Source of the DNA: Eriocheir sinensis
Taxonomy: Eukaryota; Arthropoda; Malacostraca; Decapoda; Varunidae
DNA length: 64,000 nucleotides
Assembly (NCBI RefSeq): GCF_024679095.1
Contig: NW_026111831.1
Coordinates: 1,717,786 to 1,781,785 of the forward strand
Direction of reading: 5' to 3'
This document shows positions 1 to 16,130 of this stretch, piece by piece (position 1 is the stretch's first letter; every line of letters starts with the position of its first letter). The translations under genes were made by a program, and so were the position numbers. Under the pieces are notes generated by a model, which ran no database searches, was not told where the DNA came from, and was given only the letters and a program-made list of their open reading frames with translations.

Positions 1-603
1 TTATACGTATTTACATAATTTCATATGTATTTTGTATATATATTTCTATAGAAATCTACTTTATTTTATGTGTATTCGTATATATATTTTGAAACAAATT
101 TACATTGTTTTATATGTATTTTTGAATATCTCTTTCAATACAAATTTACCTTACTGTATATGCATTTTGTATATTTATTTCAATACAAATTTAAATATTT
201 TATGTGTATTTTGGTATATATATTTTTATAAAAAATGCGATATTTTTGGGAAATTTTGCATCTTTATTTTCATACAATTTACATTATTTTATTGATATTC
301 TGTGTATTTATTTTGATACGAATTTACATTATTCTATTTGTTTTTTGTATATATTTTTTTATACACATTTACATTATTTAATGTGTATCTTGCATATATA
401 TTTTATACAAATTTACGTTATTTTAAGTGTATTTGTTTATATATTTTCATTCAAATTTACATTATTTGATGTGTATTTTGTATATGTATTTCCATTCAAA
501 TTTACCTAATTTTATATGTATTTTGTATATTTCTTTTCAAACAAATTTAAATTATTTTTGTGTATTTTTGTATATAGTTTTATACAAATTTAGGTTATCT
601 TAT

Positions 604-1215
604 GTACGCATTTATATTATTTAGTGTGTGTTTTGTATATATATTTTTATGCTAATTTACTTTATTTTATGTGTATTTTTGTACATATATTTTTATAGAA
701 ATTTGCGTTATTTGTATATTTTTTCTCATACAAATTTATATTATTTTATTGCTATTTTGTTTATTTATTTTGATACGAATTACATGATTATATGTGTATT
801 TTGTACATATTTTTTATACGTATTTACATTACTTAATGTGTATTTTGTTTTTATATTTTTAAACAAATCTACGTTATTATATGTATTTGTATAAATATTT
901 TGATACAGATTTACATTATTTTATGTATTTTGTATGTACATTTCAATTCAAATTTAGCTTATTTTAGCTGTATTTTGTATATATATTTTCATACAAATTT
1001 AATAGCTTCTGTGTATTTTTGTATATAGTTTTATACAAATTTACGATATTTTATGTGTATTTTGTATATTTATATTTATACAAATACACTTTCTTTTACT
1101 GGTATTTTGTTTATTTATTTTGATACGATTTTTATGTGTATTTTGTATTCATTTTTTTATACGTATTTACTTCATTTTATATGTATTTTGTATATATTTT
1201 TATAGAAACCAACGT
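604..1215 (+). repeat. Extended-HOR monomer series (alternative HOR branch)
   Basis: After the L-type monomer the array does not pass to M. It enters a second ordered series beginning ATGTACGCATTT and continuing with monomers marked by TTTATGCTAATTTAC, GAATTACATGATTATATG, AAACAAATCTACGTTATTAT, CATTTCAATTCAAATTTAGC and a second TATATAGTTTTATAC, before rejoining M-, O- and P-type monomers. The same branch recurs near 22796-23060, 30345-30990, 49430-50040 and 62071-62690 in forward sense, and 40560-39960 in reverse sense. The domain therefore contains at least two HOR variants sharing most of their monomers. Confidence 0.75.
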
Positions 1216-1221
1216 TACTTT

Positions 1222-1937
1222 ATGTGTCTTCGTATATATATTTTGAAACAAATTTACATTGTTTTATATGTATTTTGCATATCTATTTCAATACAAATTT
1301 ACCTTACAGTATGTGCATTTTTTATATTTATTTTAATACAAATTTTGATATTTTATGTGTATTTTGGTATATATATTTCTATAAAAAATGCGTTATTTTA
1401 TGGCTATTTTGCATCTTTATTTTCAAACAAATTTACATTATTTTATTAATATTCTGTGTATTTATTTTGATACGATTTTACATTATTCTATTTGTGTTTT
1501 GTATATATTTTTTTTATACATACTTACATTATTTAATTAGAATTTTGTATATATATTTGATACAAATTTACGTTATTTTAAGTGTATATGTTTATATATT
1601 TTCATTCAAAATTCCATTATTTTATGTGTATTTTGTATATGTATTTCAATACAAATTTACCTAATTTTTATGTGTATTTCGTATATTTATTTTCATACAA
1701 ATTTAAATTATTTTTGTGTATTTTTGTATATAGTTTTATACAAACTTAGGTTATTTTATGAGTATTTTGTATATCTATTTTCATACAAATACACATTCTT
1801 TTATTGATCTTTTGTTAATTTATTTTGACGAGAATTTAAATTATTTAATGTGAATTTTGTATATATATTTTTATACGTATTTACATCATTTCATGTGTAT
1901 TTTGTAGATATATTTCTATAGAAATCTACGTTATATT
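1222..1937 (+). repeat. Representative complete 16-monomer higher-order repeat
   Basis: This is the clearest single HOR. Reading forward, the monomer types are: A (TATTCGTATATA / GAAACAAA; here with CTTCG in place of ATTCG); B (GCATATCTATTTCAATACAA, ending CCTTA); C (ATGTGCATTTTG in the family, here with an extra T run); D (TTGGTATATATA, ending AAAAAATGCGTTA); E (TTTTGCATCTTTATTTTC); F (ATTCTGTGTATTTATTTTG); G (ATTTGTGTTTTG); H (ending TACGTTATTTT); I (AAGTGTATATG and CATTCAAA); J (GTATATGTATTTCAATAC, ending CCTAATT); K (TTTAAATTATTTTTG); L (TATATAGTTTTATAC); M (AAATACACATTC); N (TTTTGACGAGAA); O (TATACGTATTTACATC); P (TTCTATAGAAATCTACG). The order is the same in most other blocks, which makes this a true HOR and not an unordered array. 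Confidence 0.85.
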
Positions 1938-3341
1938 ATGTGTATTCTTCTATAGATTTTTAAACAAATTTACACTTTTATGTGTATTTTTCATATTTTT
2001 TCAATTCAAATTTACCTTATTGTATATGCATTTTGTATATTACTTTTAATACAAATTTAATTATTCTATGTGTATTTTTGTATATGTATTTTTATAAAAA
2101 TATGCTTTATTTTATGGGTATTTTGCATCTTTATTTTCATACAAATTTACGTTATTTTATTGATATTCTGCTCATTCATTTTGATACGATTTGACATTAT
2201 TCTATGTGTATTTTGTAAATATTTTTCATACAAATTTACGTTATTTTATGTGTATTTGTTTATATATTTTGACACAAATTTACAATATTTTATGGGTATT
2301 TTGTATATATATTTCAAAAGAAATTTACCTAGTTTTATGCGTATTTTGAATATCTATTTTCATACAAACTCAAATTATTTTTATGTATTTTTGTATATAT
2401 TTCAATACAAATTTTAGTTATGTTATATGTATTTTGTAAATCTATTTTCATTCAAATATATATTATTTTATTGGTATTTTGTTGATTTATATTGATACGA
2501 ATTTACATTATTTTATATGTACTTTTTATATATATTTTTATACGCATTTACATTATTTAATATTTATTTTGAATATATAATTTTATACAAATTCATGGTA
2601 TTTTATGTGTATTTGTATATATATTTTCATATAAATATACATTATTTTATGTGTATTTTGTACATATATTTCATTACAAATTTACCTTATTTTATGTTTA
2701 TTTTGTATGTGTATTTTGTACATTTATATTTATACACGTTTACTCATACAAATTTATATTATTTTATTGGTATTTTGTTTATTTATTTTGATACGAATTA
2801 CATGATTATATGTGTATTTTGTACACATTTTTTTATACGTATTTACATTATTTAATGTGTATTTTGTTTATATATTTTCATACAAATTTACGTTATTATA
2901 TGTGTATTTGAATAAATATTTTGATACCAATTTACTTTATTTCATATATTTTATATATATATTTCAATTCAAACTTAGCTTATTTTGTGTGTGTTTTGTA
3001 TATATTTTCATACAAATTTAATTACTTCTCTGTATTTTTGTATATAGTTTTATATAAATTTACGTTATTTTATGTGTATTTTGTATATTTATATTTATAC
3101 AAATACACATTCTTTTATTGGTATTTAGTTTATTTATTTTGATACGAATTTACATTATTTTATGTGTATTTTGTATACATTTTTTATACGTATTTACTTC
3201 ATTTTATGTGTATTTTGTATATATATTTTTATAGAAATCTACGTTATTTTATGTGTATTCGTATACATATTTTGAAACAAATTTACATTGCTTTATATGT
3301 ATTTTACATATCTATTTCAATACAAATTTTCCTTATTGTAC

Positions 3342-4866
3342 CTATAAAACAATGTAAATTTGTTTCAAAATATATGTACGAATACACATAAAATAACGTA
3401 GATTTCTATAAAAATTTATATACAAAATACACATAAAATTAAGTAAATACGTATAAAAAAATGTAAACAAAATACACATAAAATAATGTAAATTCGAAAC
3501 AAAATAAATAAACAAAATACCAATAAAAGAATGTGTATTTGTATAAATATAAATGTACAAAATACACATACAAAATAAACATAAAATCAGGTATATTTGT
3601 AATGAAATATATGTACAAAATGCACATAAAATAATATAAATTTATATGATAATATATATACACATACACATAAAATACCATGAAATTGTATAAAATTATA
3701 TTCTCAAAATAAATTTTAAATAATGTAAATGCGTATAAAAATATATATACAAAGTACATATAAAATAATGTAAATTCGTATCAATATAAATCAACAAAAT
3801 ACCAATAAAATAATATATATTTGAATGAAAATAGATTTACAAAATACACATAACCTAACTAAAATTTGTATTGAAATATATACAAAAATACAAAAAATAA
3901 TTTGAGTTTGAATGAAAATAGATATTCAAAATACACATAAAACTAGGTAAATTTCTTTTGAAATATATATACAAAATACCCATAAAATATTGTAAATTTG
4001 TGTCAAAATATATAAACAAATACACATAAAATAACGTAAATTTGTATGAAAAATATATACAAAATACACATAGAATAATGTCAAATCGTATCAAAATAAA
4101 TGTGCAGAATATCAATAAAATAACGTAAATTTGTATGAAAATAAAGATGCAAAATACCCATAAAATAAAGCATATTTATATAAAAATACATATAGAAAAA
4201 TACACATAGAATAATTAAATTTGTATTAAAATTAATATACAAAATGCATATACAATAAATTTAAATTTGATTATATTAAATGAAATAAATATACAAAATA
4301 AACATAAAATAAGGTAAATTTGTAATAAAATATATGTAAGAATACACATAAAATAATATAAATTTGTATGAAAATATATATAAAAATACACATAATATAA
4401 CATGAATTTGTATAAAATTTGTTTCAAAATATATACGAATACACACAATAAAATAACGTAAATTTTTATGAAAATGTATATATAAAATACACATAAAATA
4501 ATTTAAATACGTAGAAAAATATATATAAATATATATAAAATAATGTAAATTGTAAAAATTAAATACACAAAATTCCAATAAAAGAATGTATATTTGTAGG
4601 AAAATAGATATAAAAAAATAAAATAACTAAAATTTGTATAAAATATATACAAAAATACACAAAATAATTTGAATTTGTTTGAAAATAGATATGCAAAATA
4701 CACATAAAGTTAGGAAAATTTGTATTGAAATACATATACAAAGCTCACATAAAATAATGTAAATTTGTATGAAAATATATAAACAAATACATATAAAATA
4801 ACGTAAATTTGGATAAAATATATATACAAAATATACATTAAATATTTTAAATGTGTATAAAAATAT
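3342..4866 (-). repeat. Reverse-sense block 2
   Basis: The monomer sense flips at about 3341. From here the forward strand reads as reverse complements of the monomer (AAAATACACAT, GTAAATTTGTAT). Read in reverse, the segment follows the same order as 1980-2745 and is an inverted copy of 24907-26452, including recognisable variants such as the monomer reading CAAAAGAAATTTACCTAG (seen reversed near 3945). The segment ends at the TA-rich divergent junction near 4867. Confidence 0.88.
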
Positions 4867-7735
<2,869 letters not shown>

Positions 7736-9691
7736 CGTATAAAAATATATATGCAAAATACACATTAAATAATGTTAATTCGTGTCAAAATAAATAAACA
7801 AAATATCATGAAAAGAATGTGTATTTGTTTGAAAATAGATATACAAAATACACATAAAATAACCTAAATTTGTATAAAACTATAAAAAAAAATACACAAA
7901 AATAATTTAAACTTGTATGAAAATAATATACAGAAAACATATAAAATTTGGTAAATTTGTATTGAAATACATATACAAAATACACATAAAATAATGTAAA
8001 TTTGAATGAAAATATATAAACATATAGACTTAAAATAACGTAAATTTGAATCAAATATATATACAAAAAACACATTAAATAATGTAAATATGTATAAAAA
8101 AATATATACAAAACACAAATAAAATAATGTAAAATCGTATCAAAATAAATACAGAAAATATTTATAAAATAATGTAAATTTCTATGAAAATTAAGATGCA
8201 AAATACCCATAAAATAACGCATTTTTTTATAAAAATATATATACGAAAAAACATTAAATATTTGATTTTGTATTAAAATAAATAGATATACAAAATACAC
8301 ATAAAATAAGCTAAATTAAATGAAAAATATATACAAAATACACATAGAATAATGTAAAATCGTATCAAAATAAATACACAGAATGTCAATAAAATAATGT
8401 AATTTTGTATGAAAATAAAGATGCAAAATACCCATAAAATAAAGCATATTTTTTTAAAGATACATATACAAAAATACACATAGCATAATTAAATTTGTAT
8501 TAAAATTAATATGCAAAATGCACGTACAATAAGGTAAATTTGTACTGAAAAAATATACAAAATGCACATTAAAGCGTAATTTTGTTTAAAAATCTATATA
8601 CGAATACACATAAAATAACGTAGATTTCTATAGAAATATATATACAAAATACACATGAAATGATGTAAATACGTATAAAAATAGATATACACAAAATACA
8701 CATTAAATAATTTAAATTCTCGTCAAAATAAATAAACAAAATATCAATAAAAGAATGTGTATTTGTATGAAAATAGATATACAAAATACTCATAAAATAA
8801 CCTAAGTTTGTATAAAACTATATACAAAATTACACAAAAATAATTTAAATTTGTATGAAAATAAATATACAAAATACACATAAAATTAGGTAAATTTGTA
8901 TTGAAATACATACACAAAATACACATAAAATAATGTAAATTTGAATGAAAATACATAAGCAAATACACTTAAAATAACGTAAATTTGTACAAAAAAAATA
9001 TGTACAAAACACAAATAGAATAATGTAAAATCGTATCAAAATAAATACACAGAATATTAATAAAATAATGTAAATTTGTATGAAAATAAAGAAGCAAAAT
9101 ACCCATAAAATAACGCATTTTTTTTATTTATAAAAATATATATACCAAAATACACATCAAAAAATTAAATTTGTATTAAAATAAATATACAAAAAACACA
9201 TACAATAAGGTAAATTTGTATTGAAATAGATATGCAAAATACATATAAAACAATGTAAATTTGTTTCAAAATATATATACGAATACACATAAAATAACGT
9301 AGATTTCGATAAAAATATATATACAAAATACACATAAAATGAAGTAAATACGTATAAAAAAATGTATACAAAATACACATAAAATAATGTAAATTCGTAT
9401 CAAAATAAATATACAAAATACCAATAAAAGAATGTGTATTTGTATAAATATAAATATACAAAATACACAAAATAACGTAAATTTATATAAAACTATATAC
9501 AAAAATACACAGAAGTATTTTAATTTGTATGAAAATAGATATACAAAATAAGGTAAATTCGTTTCAAATTCAATAAACAAAATTCAGATAAAAGAAAGTA
9601 CACATAAAATAACGAAAATTTGTTTGAAAATATATAAAAAAATAAACAAAAATAATTTCAATTTGTATGAAAATAAATATACAAAATACAC
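7736..9691 (-). repeat. Reverse-sense block 4
   Basis: Sense flips at about 7735, in mid-monomer (TTTTGCATAT then AATGTAAATACG). The first part (7736-8310) is an inverted relative of S1 material near 17940-18420 and 27770-28170. Near 8310 the order shifts abruptly to the E-F-G part of the HOR. Marker A occurs in reverse at about 8601 and 9280, 679 bp apart, which fits a 15-monomer HOR. The last kilobase together with the start of the next block forms an inverted copy of about 38040-38900. Confidence 0.85.
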
Positions 9692-9715
9692 ATGTATTTT
9701 GTATATCTATTTTCA
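9670..9715. other. Divergent inversion junction, family D2, copy 1
   Basis: Reverse-sense monomers end in ACAAAATACACAT and the forward monomer begins GTATTTTGTATATC, so the joint falls on the palindromic ACAT/ATGT start of the monomer. With its flanks it is the reverse complement of the joint near 38283, and a noisier copy is near 53768. Confidence 0.8.
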
Positions 9716-12200
9716 CACAAATTTAATTACTTTTGTGTATTTTTGCAAATAGTTTTATATAAATTTACGTTATTTTATTTGTATTTTGCATATTTATATT
9801 TATACAATACACATTCTTTTATTAGTATTTTGTTTATTTATTTTGATACGAGTTTACATTATTTTATGCGTATTTTGTATACCTTTTTTTATACGTATTT
9901 ACTTCATTTTATATGTATTTTGTATATTTATTTTGATAGAAATCTACGTTATTTTATGTGTATTCGTATATATATTTTGAAAAAAATTTACATGGTTTTA
10001 TATGTATTTTGCATATCTTTTTCAATACATTATTCTAAATATATTTTGTATATTTATTTTAATAGAAATTCAAATATTTTATGTGTGTCTTGGTATAAAT
10101 ATTTTTATAATAAATGCGTTATTTTATGGGTATTTTGCATCTTAATTTTCATACAAATTTATATTATTTTATTAATATTCTGTGTATTTATTTTGATACG
10201 ATTATATATTATTCTATTTGTGTTTTGTATATATTTTTTTATACAAATTTACATTATTTAATGTGTATTTTTTATATATATTTTATACAAATTTACGTTA
10301 TTTTAAGTGTAATTGTTTATATATTTTCATTCAAATTTACATTATTTTATGTGTATTTTGTAAATGTATTTCAATACAAATTTACCTAATTTTATGTGTA
10401 TTTTTAATTTTTAAATTAAATTATATTATTTTATACAAATTTAGATGATTTTATGTTTGTATATCTATTTTATCTACAAATACATATTCTTTTATTGATA
10501 TTTTATTATTTTATTTATTTTTTATTTTATTTAATTTATTTAATATATATATATATATATTACGTATTTACATCATTTTGAAGTTATTTTGTATATATAT
10601 TTCTATAGAAATTACGTTGATTTATGAGTATTCGTATATAGATTTTGAAATAAATTTACACTGTTTATGCGTATTTTGCATATTTTTTCAATACAAATCT
10701 ACCCTATTGTATATGCATTTTGTATATTAATTTTATTACAAATTGAATTATAATATGTGTATTTTTATATATGTATTTTTATAAAAATATGCTTTATTTT
10801 ATGGGTATTTTGCATTTTTATTTTCATACAAATTTACATTATTTTATTTATATTGTTTATTTTTTTTTAAACAATTTTACATTATTCTATGTATATTTTG
10901 TATATCTATTTTTTATAGGTATTTGCTTAATTTATGTGTATTTTGTATATATATTTTTATAGAAATCTACGTTATTTTATGTGTATTCGTATATATATTT
11001 TGAAACAAATTTACATTGTTTTATATGTATTTTTGCATATCTCTTTCAATACAAGTTTACCTTATTGTATGTGCATTTTGTATATTTACTTCAATACAAA
11101 TTTAAATATTTTATGTGTATTTTGGTATATATATTTTTATAAGAAATGCGCTATTTGATAGGAATTTTGCATCTTTATTTTCATACAAATTTACATTATT
11201 TTATTAATATTCGGTGTATTTATTTTGATACGATTTCACATTATTCTTTTATACATATTTACATTATTTAATGTGTATCTTGCATATATATTTCATACAA
11301 ATTTATTATCTATTATTTATTTTCATACAAATACACATTCTTTTCATGATATTTTGTTTATTTATTTTGACACGAATTTACCTAGATATGTATTTTGTAT
11401 ATATATTTTTATACGTATTTACATAATTTCATGTGTATTTTGTATATATATTTCTATAGAAATCTACGTTATTTTATGTGTATTCGTATATATATTTTTA
11501 AACAAATTTACTTTGTTATATATGTATTTTTGAATATCTCTTTCAATACATATTTACCTTACTGTATATGCATTTTGTATATTTATTTCAATACAAATTT
11601 AAATATTTTATGTGTATTTTGGTATATATATTTTTTAAAAAAATGCGCTATTTTATGTAAATTTTGCATCTTTCTTTTCATACAAATTTACATTATTTTA
11701 TTGATATTCTGTGTATTTATATTGATAGGATTTTACATTATTCTATTTCTTTTTTGTATATATTTTTTTATACACATTCACCTTATTTAATGTGTATCTT
11801 GCATATATATTTTATACAAATTTACGCTATTTTAAGTGTATTTGTTTATATATTTTCAATCAAATTTAAATTATTTTATGTGTATTTTGTATATGTATTT
11901 CAATACAAATTTACCTAATTTTATGTGTATTTTGTATATTTCTCTTCATACAAATTTTAAAAATTTTTGTGTATTTTTGTATATAGTTTTATACAAATTT
12001 AGGTTATTTTATGTACGCATTTACATTATTTAATGTGTGTTTTGTATATATATTTTTATGCAAATTTACTTTACTTTATGTGCATTTTTGTACATATTTT
12101 TTTTTAGAAATTTGCGTTATTTTATGTGTATTTGTATATGTTTTCTCATACAAATTTACATTATTTTATTGCTATTTTGTTTATTTATTTTGATACGAAT
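9692..12200 (+). repeat. Forward-sense block 5
   Basis: Forward-sense monomers with several local irregularities. The first 800 bp follows HOR order from the L-type monomer onwards. At about 10440-10562 the order breaks in a degenerate T-rich patch ending in a TA run. Normal O-P-A order then resumes, and 10930-11480 is a direct relative of 26894-27450. Compared with that copy about 23 bases are missing near 11244, within a G monomer. The block ends at the C1 convergent junction. Confidence 0.85.
10487..10562 (+). repeat. Degenerate T-rich patch ending in a short TA tract
   Basis: Monomer structure is lost here. The sequence is a run of TTTATT-like words followed by about 20 bases of TA (10543-10562), after which TACGTATTTACATC of an O-type monomer resumes. 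A short TA tract also lies beside an O-type monomer in reverse sense at 38050-38066. Local slippage is the simplest explanation. Confidence 0.75.
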
Positions 12201-12225
12201 GAAAATAGATATACAAAATATACAT
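12180..12225. other. Convergent inversion junction, family C1, copy 1
   Basis: The forward monomer breaks off at TTTTGATACGAAT and continues as reverse-sense GAAAATAGATATACAAA. The same joint appears near 50268 and 62909 in this orientation and as its reverse complement near 39703. In all four, AAT of one arm abuts GAAAATAGATA of the other, so the copies share one ancestral breakpoint. Confidence 0.85.
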
Positions 12226-15200
12226 AAATATGTAAATATGTATAAAAAAATATATACAAAACACAAATAGAATAATGTAAAATCGTATCAAAATAAATAC
12301 ACTTAATATTAATAAAACAATGTAAATTTGTATGAAAATAAAGATGCAAAATACCCATTAAATAACGCATTTTTTTTATAAAAATATATATACCAAAATA
12401 CACATGAAAAAAATAATTTGTATTAAAATAAATATACAAAATACACATACAATAAGGTAAATCTGTATTGAAATAGATATGCAAAATACATTTAAAACAA
12501 TGTAAATTTGTTTCAAAATATATATACGAATACAGATAACATAACGTAGATTTGTATAAAAATATATATAAAAAATACACATAAAATGAAGTAAATACGT
12601 ATAAGAAAATGTATACAAAATACACATAAAATAATGTAAATTCGTATCAAAATAAATAAACAAAATACCAATAAAACAATGTGTATTTGTATAAATATAA
12701 ATATACAAAATACACATAAAATAACGTAAATTTGTATAAAACTATATACAAAAACACACAGAAGTTATTAGATTCGTATGAAAATAGATATACAAAATAC
12801 AGATAAAATAAGCTAAATTTGAATTGAAATGTATATAGAAAATACATTTATATATTTATAAAAATACATATAATAACGTAAATTTGTTTAAAAATATATA
12901 AACAAAATTCACATTAAGTAATGTAAATACGTATAAAAAATATGTACAAAATACACATACAATCATGTAATTCGTATCAAACTAAATAAACAAAATATCA
13001 ATAAAATAATGTAAATTTGTATGAGAAAACATATACAAATACATATAAAATAACGCTAATTTCCATAAAAATATATGCCCAAAAATGAACGTAAAATAAA
13101 GTAACTTTGGATAAAAATATATATACAAAACACTCATTAAATAATGTAAATGCGTACATAAAATAACCTAAATTTGTATAAAACTATATACAAAAATACA
13201 CAAAAATAATTTAAATTTGTATGAAAAGAAATATACAAAATACACATAAAATTAGGTTAATTTGTATTGAAATACATATACAAAATACATATAAAATAAT
13301 GTAAATTTGAGGGAAAATATATAAACAAATATACATATAATAACGTAAATTTGTATGAAAGATATAATCAAAATACACATTAAATAATGTAAATATGTAT
13401 AAAAAAAATATATACAAAACACAAATAGAATAATGTAAAATCGTATCAAAATATATACACAGAATATTAATAAAATATTGATACCAAAATACACATAAAA
13501 TATTTGAATTTGTATTAAAATAAATATACAAAATGCACATACAATAAGGTAAATTTGTATTGAAATAGATATGCAAAATACATATAAAATAATGTAAATT
13601 TCTTTCAAAATATATATACGAATACACATAAAATAACGTAGATTTCTATAAAAATACATATACAAAATACACATAATATTAAGTAAATACGTATAAAAAA
13701 ATGTATACAAAATACACACAAAATAATGTATATTCGTATAAATGTAAATAAACAATATACCAATAAAAGAATGTATATTTGTATAAATATAAATATACAA
13801 AATGCACATTAAATAACGTAAATTTATATAAAACTATATACATAAAATAACGCAAATTTCTATAAAAATATATACAAAATGAACATAAAATAAATTTGCA
13901 TAAAATATATATACAAAACACACTTTAGATAATGTAAATGAGTATAAAAATATGTATACAAAATACCTATGAAATAATCTAAATTCGTATCGAATTAAAT
14001 TAAGAAAATATCAATAAAATAATGTAATTTTGGATGAAAATATATATACAAAATACACATAAAATAACCTAAATACAGATACAAATATACACATAAAATA
14101 ATTTAAAATTGAATGAAATAAATATACAAAATAAACATAAAATAAGGTAAATTTGTAATGAAATATATGAAAAAATACACATAAAATAATATTAATTTGT
14201 ATGAAAATATATATACAAATACACATTAAATAACATGAATTGTATAAAATTTGTATCAAAATATATACTTATACACACAATAAAATATCGTAATTTTTTT
14301 TATAAAAATGTATATACAAAATACACATAAAATAATTTAAATACGTAGAAAAATATATATACAAAAAACACATAAAATAATGTAAATTTGTATGAAAATA
14401 TATAAACAAATACATAAAATAATGTAAATTAAGATAAAATATATATACAAAATGAACATTAAATAATGTAAATATGTATAAAAAAAATATACAAAATACA
14501 CATAGAATAATGTTAAATCGTATCAAAATAAATAAAGAGAATATCAATAAAATAATGTAAATTTGTATGAAAATAAAGATGCAAAATATCCATATAATAA
14601 CGCATATTTGCATAAAAATATATATACAAAAATACATATAAAATAGTTAAATTTGTATTAAAATAAATATACAAAATGCACGTACAATAAAGTAAATTTG
14701 TACTGAAATAGATATGCAAAATACACATCAATAATGTAAATTTGTATCAAAATATATATACGAATACTCTTAAAATAGAGTAAATTTCTATGAAAATATA
14801 CATGCAAAATAGATATAAAAAATACACATATAACTAGTTAAATTTGTATTTAAATACATGTAAAAAAAACACATAAAATAATGTAGATTTGTATGAAATG
14901 AAAACAAATACATTTTATATAAAATATATATACAAAATACACATAGAATAATGAAAAATCATATCAAAATAAATACACAGAATATCAATAAAATAATGTA
15001 GATTTGTATGAAAATAAAGATGCAAAATACCCATAAAATAAAGCATATTTTTATAAAAATACATATACAAAAATACACATAGATTAATTAAATTTGTATT
15101 AAAATTAATATACAAAATGCACATACAATAAGGTAAATTTGTATTGAAAAAATATGCAAAATACACATAAAATAATGTAAATTTGTTTCAAAATATATAT

Positions 15201-16090
15201 ACGAATACACATAAAATAACGCAGATTTCTATACAAATATATATACAAAATACACTTGAAATAATGTAAATACGTATAAAAATATATATACAAAATACAC
15301 ATTAAATAATGTTAATTCGTGTTAAAATAAATAAACAAAATATCATGAAAAGTATGTGCATTTGTATGAAAATAGATATACAAAATACACATAAAATAAC
15401 CTAAATTTGTATAAAACTATATACAAAAATACACAAAAATAATTTAAACTTGTATGAAAATAAATATACAAAAAACATATAAAATTAGGTAAATTTGTAT
15501 TGAAATACATATACAAAATACACATTAAATAATGTAGATTTGAATGAAAATATATAAACATATAGACTTAAAATAACGTAAATTTGTATAAAAAAAATAT
15601 ATACAAAACACAAATAAAATAATGTAAAATCGTATCAAAATAAATACAGAAAATATTAATAAAATAATGTAAATTTGTATGAAAATTAAGATGCAAAATA
15701 CCCATAAAATAATGCATTTTTTATAAAAATATATATACGAAAAAACATAAAATATTTGATTTTGTATTAAAATAAATAGATATACAAAATACACATAAAA
15801 TAAGCTAAATTTGAATTGAAATATATATACAAAATACATAAAATAATGTAAATTTGTATCAAAATACTTATACAAATACACATATAATAACGTAAATTTG
15901 TATAAAAATATATCAACAAAATACACATTAAATAATGTAAATACGTATAAAAAAATGTACAAAATACACAAATAATCATGTAATTCGTATCAAAATAAAT
16001 AGACAAAATACCAATAAAATAATGTAAATTTCTATGAGAAAACATATACAAAATACACATAAATAACGCAAATATCAATAAAAATATATA
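12201..16090 (-). repeat. Reverse-sense block 6
   Basis: Reverse-sense monomers throughout. 12201-12840 carries a reverse HOR with markers B, A and P. About 13000-13200 resembles the extended-HOR branch. 13650-16085 is an inverted copy of S1 (compare 4880-7190), but without the TA expansion found there. It ends at D1 copy 2. Near 13470-13495 monomer order jumps from F to C/D, an internal loss of D-E type monomers compared with other copies. Confidence 0.87.
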
Positions 16091-16130
16091 TAATATAATA
16101 TATTTTTATACATATTTAAAATATTTAATG
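16075..16130. other. Divergent inversion junction, family D1, copy 2
   Basis: This is the reverse complement of the joint at 4867: CGCAAATATCAATAAAAATA on the left, the core TATATAATATAATATATTTT, and ATTTAAAATATTTAATG on the right. The boundary is shared base-for-base over most of its length with the copies near 24906 and 44692. Confidence 0.85.

Larger units (their letters stand above)
1..3341 (+). repeat. Forward-sense HOR block 1
   Basis: The T-rich monomer strand reads forward throughout. The block opens near the end of one HOR and contains marker monomer A (TATTCGTATATA followed by GAAACAAATTTACATTG) at about 68 and 1222, and a variant with a TTTTTAAACAAA tail at 1938. The 1222-1938 interval of 716 bp holds a complete 16-monomer HOR. 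The 68-1222 interval is longer because a second series of monomers (about 604-1050, starting at ATGTACGCATTT) is inserted. The first 2.5 kb is repeated directly at about 22190-24610, and 2910-3341 recurs inverted at 26453-26890. Confidence 0.9.

Noticed and set aside
9692..10261. 189-codon forward open frame
   Set aside because: It starts exactly at an inversion joint and translates monomers only. There is no non-repeat sequence and no recognisable domain.
12180..12225. Transposon insertion causing the sense flips
   Set aside because: No foreign sequence or target-site duplication lies at the joints. Monomers abut directly, which fits inversion or template switching better.
13252..13809. 185-codon open frame on the reverse strand
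   Set aside because: Same periodic Ile/Phe/Tyr/Cys-rich translation. The reverse strand is simply the T-rich monomer strand in this block.
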